This document shows positions 1 through 5,581 of a DNA stretch of 5,581 nt, one piece after another. The notes beneath the pieces were generated by a model. That model ran no database searches. It saw only the letters and a list, made by a program, of their open reading frames with translations, and had not been told where the DNA came from. The number at the start of each line of letters is the position of its first letter. The first letter of the stretch is position 1. The DNA comes from an uncultured Ruminococcus sp. (GTDB lineage Bacteria; Bacillota; Clostridia; Oscillospirales; Ruminococcaceae), in NCBI GenBank assembly GCA_902796865.1, contig CADBQZ010000055.1, positions 1 through 5,581 of the forward strand, in the 5' to 3' direction. The translations under genes and the position numbers were made by a program.

Positions 1-189
1 ACCGCAGAAAAAACAGGTTATGCACATATTGCTTTTTCTGTAGGCAGTAAGGAAAAAGTTGATAAGCTTACAGAACGTTTGAAAAATGACGGATACAGTG
101 TCATAAGTAAGCCGAGAACCACGGGTGACGGCTATTACGAAAGCTGTATATTTGATATTGAAGGCAATCGGATAGAAATAACGGTTTAA
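1..189 (+). CDS. VOC/glyoxalase-fold protein, C-terminal part (5' end outside window)
   Basis: An open frame enters from the left edge in frame 1 and ends with TAA, giving 62 residues of a protein whose start is not visible. The pattern fits the second beta-alpha-beta-beta-beta half of a vicinal oxygen chelate (glyoxalase/bleomycin resistance/dioxygenase) domain. [10 protein letters not shown] strand carries His9, which is the usual position of a metal ligand. A helix (about residues 17-30) follows, then [11 protein letters not shown] and a closing strand EGNRIEITV in which Glu59 sits at the usual last metal-ligand position. In this superfamily such ligands hold a divalent metal. Members range from lactoylglutathione lyase to antibiotic-binding proteins, so the substrate cannot be assigned from this fragment. 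It lies 25 bases upstream of metA on the same strand with no terminator between them, so co-transcription is likely. The VOC-fold call is solid; any specific enzyme name would be a guess. Confidence 0.85.
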   Translation, partial: TAEKTGYAHIAFSVGSKEKVDKLTERLKNDGYSVISKPRTTGDGYYESCIFDIEGNRIEITV

Positions 190-201
190 GAATAAAAAAG
201 A

Positions 202-208
202 GAGGTGA
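202..208 (+). promoter_or_regulatory. Ribosome binding site of metA
   Basis: GAGGTGA lies 6 bases before the ATG at 215, a good match to the anti-Shine-Dalgarno sequence at ideal spacing. It fixes the metA start. The whole VOC-metA gap is only 25 bases, which leaves no room for a leader riboswitch, and I see no convincing promoter in it. Confidence 0.85.
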
Positions 209-214
209 CATTAA

Positions 215-1162
215 ATGCCGATAAAAATACCAGAAAAGCTTCCAGCATTTGAAAAACTAAGAAATGAAAATATATTTGTTATGTCTGATGAAAGAGCAGA
301 GCATCAGGATATACGACCGCTTAAAATAGTTATACTTAATATCATGCCTAAAAAGATCGTGACTGAAACACAGCTAATGCGGCTTTTGAGCAACACTCCC
401 TTACAGGTGGATATTGATCTTTTGAATCTTGAATCGCATATATCAAAAAATACTCCTCAGAGCCATATGGCGAGATTTTATACCAGTTTCGAGGAGATAA
501 AAAATAACAGGTATGACGGAATGATAATTACCGGTGCTCCTGTTGAACATCTTGAATTTGAAAAGGTCGATTACTGGGACGAAATATGTCATATCATGGA
601 ATGGAGCAAGACTCATGTATTCTGTTCTCTGCATATATGCTGGGGTGCACAGGCGGCACTATATTATCATTTTGGGATAGACAAAAAGCTTTTGCCGCAA
701 AAAATGTTTGGTATTTTTGAGCATGATGTCGAATATCCTTCTGCAAAGCTTTTAAAAGGCTTTGACGATAAATTCAATGTTCCGCATTCAAGACATACTA
801 CTGTAGAACGTGAGCATATAGAGGCGTGCAGCAGTCTTGAAATACTGGCAAGTTCAGAGATCGCTGGTGTACATATTGCTGCAAATAAAAATGGAAGGCA
901 GTATTTTCTCTTTGGTCACTGTGAGTATGACAGAGATACTCTTGCGGGAGAATATCAGCGTGACAAATCTCAGGGACTGGATATACAGTTGCCATTTAAT
1001 TATTTCCCTGACAATGACCCTGATAAGACGCCTGTTTTCACATGGAGAGGCCACGCTAATCTTTTATTTTCAAACTGGCTTAATTATTGTATCTATCAGT
1101 CTACTCCATATGCTCTTGAAGAACTCGAAAGTATGAAGTGGTCGGATAAAAATGGGTTATGA
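215..1162 (+). CDS. metA: Homoserine O-acetyltransferase (MetA/HTS family)
   Basis: This cytoplasmic enzyme transfers an acyl group from acyl-CoA to the hydroxyl of L-homoserine, the first committed step of methionine synthesis. The 315-residue product is full length for the family (E. coli MetA has 309) and opens with the typical [12 protein letters not shown]. Family landmarks are in register. They include the [12 protein letters not shown] segment near residues 42-53, which carries the conserved lysine. The catalytic nucleophile is Cys142 in HICWGAQA, and the His235/Glu237 pair lies in GHCEYD. Residue 111 is Glu (GAPVEHL). Published work on Bacillus MetA showed that Glu at this position favours acetyl-CoA and Gly favours succinyl-CoA, so the product is predicted to be O-acetylhomoserine despite the older 'succinyltransferase' family name. 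The start is set by GAGGTGA six bases upstream. A strong terminator follows about 60 bases after the stop. No SAM riboswitch or T-box can fit in the 25-base leader; any methionine control would act further upstream. Confidence 0.96.
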   Translation: MPIKIPEKLPAFEKLRNENIFVMSDERAEHQDIRPLKIVILNIMPKKIVTETQLMRLLSNTPLQVDIDLLNLESHISKNTPQSHMARFYTSFEEIKNNRYDGMIITGAPVEHLEFEKVDYWDEICHIMEWSKTHVFCSLHICWGAQAALYYHFGIDKKLLPQKMFGIFEHDVEYPSAKLLKGFDDKFNVPHSRHTTVEREHIEACSSLEILASSEIAGVHIAANKNGRQYFLFGHCEYDRDTLAGEYQRDKSQGLDIQLPFNYFPDNDPDKTPVFTWRGHANLLFSNWLNYCIYQSTPYALEELESMKWSDKNGL

Positions 1163-1221
1163 TCTAAGAGTGTTTTATACTGATCTTATCTCAGAATGAT
1201 GATACATATTAATAAAAATTT

Positions 1222-1256
1222 AAAAGGAGCGGCTTAGAAATTTGCCGCTCCTTTTT
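1222..1256. terminator. Bidirectional rho-independent terminator between metA and the converging small gene
   Basis: GGAGCGGC (1226-1233) pairs perfectly with GCCGCTCC (1244-1251) around a 10-base loop. Flanking AAAA (1222-1225) and TTTTT (1252-1256) extend the stem. Read on the plus strand, the stem is followed by TTTTT and ends metA transcripts. Read on the minus strand, it is followed by TTTT, AAA and TTTTT and ends the transcript of the converging gene. The right edge touches the last base of that gene's stop codon (TGA, 1258-1256), so one element serves both directions with no spare sequence. Confidence 0.92.
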
Positions 1257-1690
1257 CATAGATATTGTCTCATATCAGCAGCAAGATGTTCTTCTGCTGA
1301 TATGAGTCTTTTTGCTATATGCTTTGTTTTTTCGTTTGCATCGCTGTATTTGTTCATATATTTTGTGATAGATTTGACTCCCATATTGCATCCGTCGGTA
1401 ATAAGACTTGCTATACTGCTGCTTGAATTATTTGCCATAAGATGTGTATTTGTCTTTAACCATGTCATACCTTTGGCGATGAGCTGTGGTTCTTTGCCGT
1501 CATCATGATAATCTTTAAGCATAGAAAGTATATCGGATTTTATACGGTTATTTGTATCCATACTGCTGCGGAGTTTTGATTTAAGCTCTTTATTGTTTAC
1601 ATACTTCATAGTTCCTTTTAAAGATGTGATACCCATTTTTATTCCGGCATCGCATTCTCTCAAAAGACGAATAGTATCGTTTTCAATCAT
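1256..1690 (-). CDS. Small ferritin-like four-helix protein (DUF2383-like), function unknown
   Basis: The 144-residue product begins MIENDTIRLLRECDAGIK and ends AADMRQYL. The start at 1690 was chosen because AGGTGA lies directly upstream (1701-1696). An upstream in-frame ATG at 1756 would add 22 residues but lacks such a site. The protein appears all-helical, with about four amphipathic segments near residues 3-28, 34-60, 70-98 and 100-142. It is rich in lysine and has no signal peptide or membrane segment. Phrases such as LLRECDAGIKMG, GKEPQLIAKGMTWLKT, ITDGCNMGVKSITKYMN and AKRLISAEEHLAADMRQYL resemble short clostridial proteins related to the DUF2383/ferritin-like group, recalled from memory rather than searched. 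Clear ExxH metal-binding pairs of true ferritins are not evident (helix 2 has SSMDTNNRIKSD), so iron binding is doubtful. It lies downstream of the MATE gene on the same strand after 112 bases, with an AT-rich hairpin between. Its last 40 bases contain a long inverted repeat, listed separately. Confidence 0.8.
   Translation of the reverse strand: MIENDTIRLLRECDAGIKMGITSLKGTMKYVNNKELKSKLRSSMDTNNRIKSDILSMLKDYHDDGKEPQLIAKGMTWLKTNTHLMANNSSSSIASLITDGCNMGVKSITKYMNKYSDANEKTKHIAKRLISAEEHLAADMRQYL
1269..1313 (+). terminator. Possible second metA terminator: 13-bp inverted repeat plus T-run inside the converging gene
   Basis: CTCATATCAGCAG (1269-1281) is a perfect inverted repeat of CTGCTGATATGAG (1294-1306). 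Within the 12-base loop, AAG (1283-1285) can pair with CTT (1291-1293) after one bulged C. On the plus strand the stem is followed at once by TCTTTTT (1307-1313), which gives the layout of a rho-independent terminator. On the minus strand no T-run follows. It lies only 13 bases beyond the first terminator and inside codons for LISAEEHLAADM of the small gene. The structure is plain in the sequence; the terminator role, as a backup stop for metA read-through, is inference. Confidence 0.6.
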
Positions 1691-1695
1691 TGATA

Positions 1696-1701
1696 TCACC
1701 T
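1696..1701 (-). promoter_or_regulatory. Ribosome binding site that sets the start of the small ferritin-like gene
   Basis: On the minus strand AGGTGA, within GCGAGGTGATATCAATG, precedes the ATG at 1690 by 5 bases. This supports the 144-residue product over the longer 166-residue reading from 1756, which has no comparable site. No convincing -35/-10 pair is visible in the 112 bases upstream. Confidence 0.85.
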
Positions 1702-1779
1702 CGCTTCCTGCAAAATTATTTTTCACAGTAATTGATGATATATGCGATAGATACACGATATACCTGTTATTTCCGTATT

Positions 1780-1800
1780 TAAAATAAGGTTCTTATTTTA
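1780..1800 (-). terminator. AT-rich hairpin just after the MATE gene, weak terminator candidate
   Basis: TAAAATAAG (1780-1788) pairs perfectly with CTTATTTTA (1792-1800) around a 3-base loop. It lies 2 bases past the MATE stop codon. Its 9-bp stem has a single G-C pair and the T-run on the minus strand is short and part of the stem, so termination would be weak or partial. It may allow read-through into the small ferritin-like gene or act as an mRNA 3' end structure. Confidence 0.4.
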
Positions 1801-1802
1801 TT

Positions 1803-3164
1803 CTACACAGCAGTGTTTTCTCGTGTAAGGTCTTTGAGCCAACGGTATTTCTTATAGTGTATGTATACTGCCGGAAGCTTTATTATCTCGTCTATATTCA
1901 TGAGAGCATAAACAGCTAGAACAGGCAGATCAAGTACAAATGCAGCTATCAGACCTATAGGAACACATATAGCCCACATCGTTATTGTGTCACAGATAAA
2001 TCCAAATTTTGAATCGCCGCCTGCACAGAAGATACCTGCGATAGTTGCTGTATTCATTGACTTTCCAACAACATAATACGAGCATACTATGAGCATCATT
2101 TTAAGATAATATTTTGCGTTGTCTGTGAGACTTCCGATGTGATCTACAATAGGACTGAATGCTATTGAAAGTATTATTCCGCCGGAAATAAGTCCTACTA
2201 TAAGTGCGGTTTTGCATATCTTAGAACCATATTTTTTTGCGGTTTCAAGTTTTCCTTGTCCAAGCTCATTGCCAACGATTATTCCGCCGGCACTTGCCGT
2301 TCCGAGACAGAAGCAAATTATAAGATTTTTGACGATGTTTGCCATTGCATTTGCGGCGATAGCATCGCTTCCGAGTCTTCCCATTATGACTGTATACATT
2401 GCAAATCCGCATCCCCATGCAAGCTCATTGCCAAGAATAGGGAAGGTATACTTGATATAGTCTCCGGCGAGTACTTTGTTTCTTTTGAAAAGATATTTTT
2501 TTCGTATTTTTATACTGTCTTTTTTGGAAAGTTCTATGAATGTCCAGACGAGTTCTACAACTCTTGAAAGAGTTGTAGCAAGTGCCGCACCTGCTATCTC
2601 CATTTTTGGAAAGAATCCGATACCGAATATAAGCAGCCAGTTAAATAGAATGTTTATCATCATTGATACGGAACTTATAACTGCACTTTTTGATGATTTT
2701 CCGCAGTTTTTCATTATAGTAAGATATACCTGTGATATACCCATAAGGAAATATGAAATGCCGACCACTCTCAGATATTCCGCACCCATATCAACGAGGT
2801 GCAGGTCATCTGTAAATGCTCTCATAAGAAGTTTTGGTGCGGCTGTTGCAAGAATAGTGAATACTGCTGATATACCGCATGAGAATTTTAGTACGATACC
2901 GAGTATCTTTTCGACTGAATCAATGTCTCCTTTGCCGTAATACTGAGCTGCAAATATATTTGCACCGCCTGTAAGAGCAAACTGGAAAAGGGTATAAATG
3001 AACATTATCTGTCCTGCAAGAGATACTGCCGAAAGCGAATCCTGAGATATGAAGCCCAGCATAAATGCGTCCGAAGCGCTAACAAGTGCAAGCATAAATT
3101 GCTGCAAAGAGATCGGTATAACGAGTGATAATAATTTTTTGTAAAATGTTCTTGTATTCTGCAA
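1803..3164 (-). CDS. MATE-family efflux transporter
   Basis: This 453-residue, strongly hydrophobic inner-membrane protein is predicted to export organic cations or drugs by sodium or proton antiport. Its length and about 12 membrane segments fit the multidrug and toxic compound extrusion family. The two-fold repeat shows in AAQYYGKGD (residues 72-80) of the N-lobe and VGNELGQGK (297-305) of the C-lobe, the paired loops typical of MATE proteins. Other family-like segments are MMINILFNWLLIFGIG (168-183) and CAGGDSKFGFICD (380-392). The start is TTG at 3164, chosen because AGGAGG lies exactly 6 bases upstream; the next internal Met, residue 24, would cut into the first membrane helix. It begins 12 bases after the sbcC stop, so the two are almost certainly one transcript and probably coupled in translation. 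The substrate cannot be told from sequence, and no regulator gene is adjacent. A strong inverted repeat lies mid-gene (2555-2578). Confidence 0.93.
   Translation of the reverse strand: MQNTRTFYKKLLSLVIPISLQQFMLALVSASDAFMLGFISQDSLSAVSLAGQIMFIYTLFQFALTGGANIFAAQYYGKGDIDSVEKILGIVLKFSCGISAVFTILATAAPKLLMRAFTDDLHLVDMGAEYLRVVGISYFLMGISQVYLTIMKNCGKSSKSAVISSVSMMINILFNWLLIFGIGFFPKMEIAGAALATTLSRVVELVWTFIELSKKDSIKIRKKYLFKRNKVLAGDYIKYTFPILGNELAWGCGFAMYTVIMGRLGSDAIAANAMANIVKNLIICFCLGTASAGGIIVGNELGQGKLETAKKYGSKICKTALIVGLISGGIILSIAFSPIVDHIGSLTDNAKYYLKMMLIVCSYYVVGKSMNTATIAGIFCAGGDSKFGFICDTITMWAICVPIGLIAAFVLDLPVLAVYALMNIDEIIKLPAVYIHYKKYRWLKDLTRENTAV
2555..2578. repeat. Perfect 10-bp inverted repeat inside the MATE gene
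   Basis: CTACAACTCT (2555-2564) is a perfect inverted repeat of AGAGTTGTAG (2569-2578) with a 4-base loop; the outer loop bases can also pair to give 11 bp. In the mRNA (minus strand) it falls on codons for ATTLSRVVE, near residues 196-204 just before a membrane helix. No T-run follows on either strand, so it is not a terminator. It may form a hairpin in the message; a role is not shown. Confidence 0.7.
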
Positions 3165-3170
3165 TTTTTT

Positions 3171-3178
3171 CCTCCTTT
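3171..3178 (-). promoter_or_regulatory. Ribosome binding site that sets the TTG start of the MATE gene
   Basis: On the minus strand AAAGGAGG is followed by six A residues and then TTG. The first two A bases of this site belong to the TAA stop codon of sbcC, so ribosomes ending sbcC arrive on the binding site of the next gene. This layout supports both the unusual start codon and translational coupling. Confidence 0.92.
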
Positions 3179-5581
3179 ATGCTTCTATACGGATCCTGCT
3201 GCCCGATGCACCGTCTTTTGTGACGATGATCTTTTTTTCGATCCTGTTTTTTAGTTCGTTTACATGAGATATTATGCCGATAAGCCGGTTATTCTGAGCA
3301 AGTCCGGCTAGAGTATCAACAGCCTGATCGAGAGATTCATCATCTAGCGAGCCAAATCCTTCATCTATGAATAAAGTGTCGATCTGTATCCCACCGGAAT
3401 TATGCTGTATTTCTTTTGCCATAGAAAGAGCAAGAGCCAAAGATGCTTTAAAACTTTCACCGCCCGATAGTGTTTTGACATTTCGTTCGAGCTGACAGAA
3501 ATGGTCGATAACATTGATTTCAAGTCCGGATTTTTTTCTGCCGTCTGAAGAACTTTTGCTTCTTACAAATTCATATTGACCATTTGTCATTCTGAGAAGA
3601 TCCGGATTAGCACCACTCAGTATTCTGTCAAAGTACATCATTTGTACACGCACTTCGAGAGTGATCTGCTCAATATCACGAAACTTTATAGTACCATTCA
3701 GAAGATCTGAAAGCTCTTTGATAAGTTTAAAGCTTTCATTTTTTTCTCCTGTTTCCTTTATACATTTTTTTATTGTTTTAAGGCTTTGAGTATTGGTGAT
3801 GAGCATATGCTCTGTTTTGGATAATATGCTTGTTATTTCGTCACGTTTGATTCTTAGCTTTTCAAGTTCGTTTTGAAGCTCAGACACGGTTTTGTCAGGA
3901 GCTTTTTTTAGCTGTTCTTCAGAAGATGCGATTATTGCTTCAGACTCTCTGATACGTCTTAACAATGAATCGTAAGCTTTTTGCGCTTCTGTCAAAGTTT
4001 TTTCAAGGTCGGCTTTTCTTTTGATAAGCTGTTCAGTCTGCTTTTTTGCCGAAACAAGATCAGAACAATCTAGTTTTATAGAATCAGCTTTTGTTTTAAA
4101 TATATCAGCCTGTCTTATTTCTTCAGAATAAAGCTTTTCAAGCTCTTGTATTTCTTCTTTATATTTTGATATACATTCTTCTGTTTCAGCTTTTCTTTCG
4201 GAAAGAAGCTTTTGTCTTGTTTTTGATTTTTGTATTTCTATTAGCTTGCTGTTTATTGAGCAAAATAGCTTTTCATTTTCTTCAAGCTTATCTGTTAGGG
4301 TTATCGAAGCTTGCTTAGGAGTTGATACCTCATTGTCGATAAATTCTTTATATTCATTGAAAAGATGCTCTGTTAGAGTATTTTTTTTGCTTTCTAGCAA
4401 TATGACTTTTTCACGCTGAGAGTCTTTAAGTTTCTGTTTTTCATCAAGCGCTTTTTTTAGTTCTTTCAATTCCTGCTCGGAAGGAGTATCATCATGTTTT
4501 TTTGCAGGAGATGGATGTTCAGTTGAACCACATACAGGGCAGGGAAGTCCTTCAAGAAGCTTTGACGATAATCGTCCTGCTGCGGCGTTGTCATAAAGTT
4601 TTTCTTTATCAATAAAAAGCTCGCTTTGTTCTCTGTAGGCTTCTATAAGACTGCAAAACTTTTTTTGTTCCCTTTGATATTCAATGTCTGCTGCTTTGAT
4701 CTCATCTATCCTTTTCAAAGCATTTTTCAGAAGAATAATTTTATGTTCGACATCACTTTTTTGGCTGTTTAAGTCTATAAGCTCATCTTCTGATATGTAA
4801 AGGGAATTTATTTCTTCGATTATTTTTTTCAGTTCTTCGTTTTTGTCAAGGATTATCTTTTTAAGCTTTTCTATTTTAAGTGTATATTCGTTTGCAAGTT
4901 TTTTTGAGTTTTCTGCTTTTTTTATAAGATTCTCACGCTTTTCATATTCAGGAAGCTGAGAAGACAGTCTTTGTATATCTATCGCAAGATCAGGGCAGAC
5001 CTTTGCATTTTCAGAAGCTGCCGAAAGTTTTGTCATATATTCTTTTAAAAGTTCATTGTTGGTTTTAAGCTTTGATTGTTCTGAAAGTATCTTTTCTTTC
5101 AGACATTCATTTGCTTTATGTACGCCAAGAAGATTGCTGATATGTTCTGTTTTGATATTTATAGCTTCAAGCTCTTTTTTTTGTGTGTCAAGTGTTTTTT
5201 TGTGTTCAAAGATTATCTTTTCAGTTTTTTCGGCAACTGTATCGGCTTGTATTTCTAAGCCTTTTTCGGCATCTTGCTTTATAGAATCAATATAGCCGTG
5301 ATCTTCATTTTCGTCGGAACAGACTATTCTTCCGACTGCCTGTAAAAGTTCCTGTTTGGATGCCTTTAAGCTGTCTTCAAGAGCCTTTGTTTTTATCCTT
5401 ACAGATTCCTGGATCTTTTTATAAATATGAGTTTTGAATATCTCTTTAAATATCCGTTCTTTTTCGGAAGTATCAGCCATGAGGAATTTCATGAAGTTTC
5501 CCTGCGGCAGCATAACTATCTGTGAGAATTGTTCTCTGTTCATGCCTAAAAGTTCATTTATAAAGTTATCGACTTCCGAGC
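3177..5581 (-). CDS. sbcC: SbcC, ATPase subunit of the SbcCD nuclease (N-terminus outside window)
   Basis: SbcC is the Rad50-like ATPase that, with the SbcD (Mre11-like) nuclease, cleaves DNA hairpins, palindromes and protein-blocked ends. The frame is open to the right edge. The ATG at 5543 is internal, because the codons before it read EVDNFINELLG, a typical SbcC continuation. About 800 residues are visible; the missing part should hold Walker A. Numbering from the Met at 5543, the Q-loop is VMLPQGNF (Gln14). A first coiled-coil arm covers roughly residues 80-325. The zinc hook is GLPCPVCG (Cys335, Cys338; bases 4530-4541). A second coiled-coil arm spans roughly 345-630. The ABC signature is LSGGES (692-697), Walker B is TLFIDEGFGSLDD (Asp727, Glu728), and the H-loop is ISHVNE (His760). 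All catalytic elements in view look intact. sbcD is expected upstream, outside the window. The MATE gene follows after 12 bases. The gene holds several runs of 7-8 A on its coding strand. Confidence 0.96.
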   Translation of the reverse strand, partial: SEVDNFINELLGMNREQFSQIVMLPQGNFMKFLMADTSEKERIFKEIFKTHIYKKIQESVRIKTKALEDSLKASKQELLQAVGRIVCSDENEDHGYIDSIKQDAEKGLEIQADTVAEKTEKIIFEHKKTLDTQKKELEAINIKTEHISNLLGVHKANECLKEKILSEQSKLKTNNELLKEYMTKLSAASENAKVCPDLAIDIQRLSSQLPEYEKRENLIKKAENSKKLANEYTLKIEKLKKIILDKNEELKKIIEEINSLYISEDELIDLNSQKSDVEHKIILLKNALKRIDEIKAADIEYQREQKKFCSLIEAYREQSELFIDKEKLYDNAAAGRLSSKLLEGLPCPVCGSTEHPSPAKKHDDTPSEQELKELKKALDEKQKLKDSQREKVILLESKKNTLTEHLFNEYKEFIDNEVSTPKQASITLTDKLEENEKLFCSINSKLIEIQKSKTRQKLLSERKAETEECISKYKEEIQELEKLYSEEIRQADIFKTKADSIKLDCSDLVSAKKQTEQLIKRKADLEKTLTEAQKAYDSLLRRIRESEAIIASSEEQLKKAPDKTVSELQNELEKLRIKRDEITSILSKTEHMLITNTQSLKTIKKCIKETGEKNESFKLIKELSDLLNGTIKFRDIEQITLEVRVQMMYFDRILSGANPDLLRMTNGQYEFVRSKSSSDGRKKSGLEINVIDHFCQLERNVKTLSGGESFKASLALALSMAKEIQHNSGGIQIDTLFIDEGFGSLDDESLDQAVDTLAGLAQNNRLIGIISHVNELKNRIEKKIIVTKDGASGSRIRIEA

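Noticed and set aside
837..1136. Alternative-frame and antisense open frames inside metA (also 443-634, 798-995, 854-1054)
   Set aside because: metA is full length with all catalytic residues in frame, and none of these has start signals of its own.
1269..1306. The 13-bp inverted repeat as a recombination or dif-like site
   Set aside because: It does not resemble the dif consensus and has no integrase gene, direct repeats or other mobile-element trace nearby; the T-run makes a terminator the simpler reading.
1242..1508. Plus-strand open frame of 88 codons, hydrophobic, opposite the ferritin-like gene
   Set aside because: It begins inside the terminator loop and stem, lacks a ribosome binding site, and its hydrophobicity follows from reading helical minus-strand codons in antisense.
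1691..1802. Possible promoter for the ferritin-like gene in the 112-base gap
   Set aside because: AT-rich hexamers such as AATAAT and TATCAT occur, but none has a fitting -35 box at 16-18 bases, so no promoter is called.
2173..2290. 13-base direct repeat ATTATTCCGCCGG at 2173-2185 and 2278-2290
   Set aside because: The copies are 105 bases apart and in the same frame, and both encode a GGII motif of transmembrane helices, so shared protein motif and codon choice explain them.
2476..2940. Plus-strand open frame of 154 codons opposite the MATE gene, plus shorter ones at 2212-2460 and 2256-2567
   Set aside because: They are antisense shadows of a clearly conserved transporter gene, with no ribosome binding site or recognisable protein pattern.

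Overview
The window reads as ordinary chromosomal DNA from a low-GC, Gram-positive anaerobe of the Clostridia, most likely a Ruminococcus-like member of the Oscillospiraceae. The reasons are the AT-rich base composition, strong AGGAGG/GAGGTGA-type ribosome binding sites, an acetyl-type MetA, and the style of the SbcC, MATE and ferritin-like proteins. The taxonomic call is inference from these traits, not from a marker gene.

Layout: two converging blocks meet near position 1256. On the plus strand (1-1162) lie the 3' end of a glyoxalase/VOC-fold gene and, 25 bases later, a complete metA encoding homoserine O-acyltransferase. Residue Glu111 predicts acetyl-CoA as acyl donor. A GC-rich bidirectional terminator (1222-1256) follows. 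On the minus strand, in transcription order, lie sbcC (3177-5581, running off the right edge of the window and lacking its N-terminus), a MATE-family transporter (1803-3164) and a small four-helix ferritin-like protein (1256-1690). The sbcC stop and the MATE ribosome binding site are adjacent, and the MATE gene starts with TTG, so these two are very probably co-transcribed and translationally coupled. The small gene follows after a 112-base gap containing an AT-rich hairpin, and may be a separate unit or a read-through member.

How the genes work together: MetA activates homoserine for methionine synthesis. SbcC is the ATPase subunit of the SbcCD nuclease, which processes DNA hairpins and blocked ends. 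The MATE protein exports an unknown cation or drug. No single pathway joins them. I see no mobile element, CRISPR array, tRNA, rRNA or phage gene, and no stretch above 300 bases without a gene.

The signals not explained by gene content are two long perfect inverted repeats inside coding sequence. One is a 13-bp stem at the 3' end of the ferritin-like gene, followed on the opposite strand by a T-run, so it looks like a second, antisense-embedded terminator for metA. The other is a 10-11 bp stem in the middle of the MATE gene. I found no convincing new multi-gene system.
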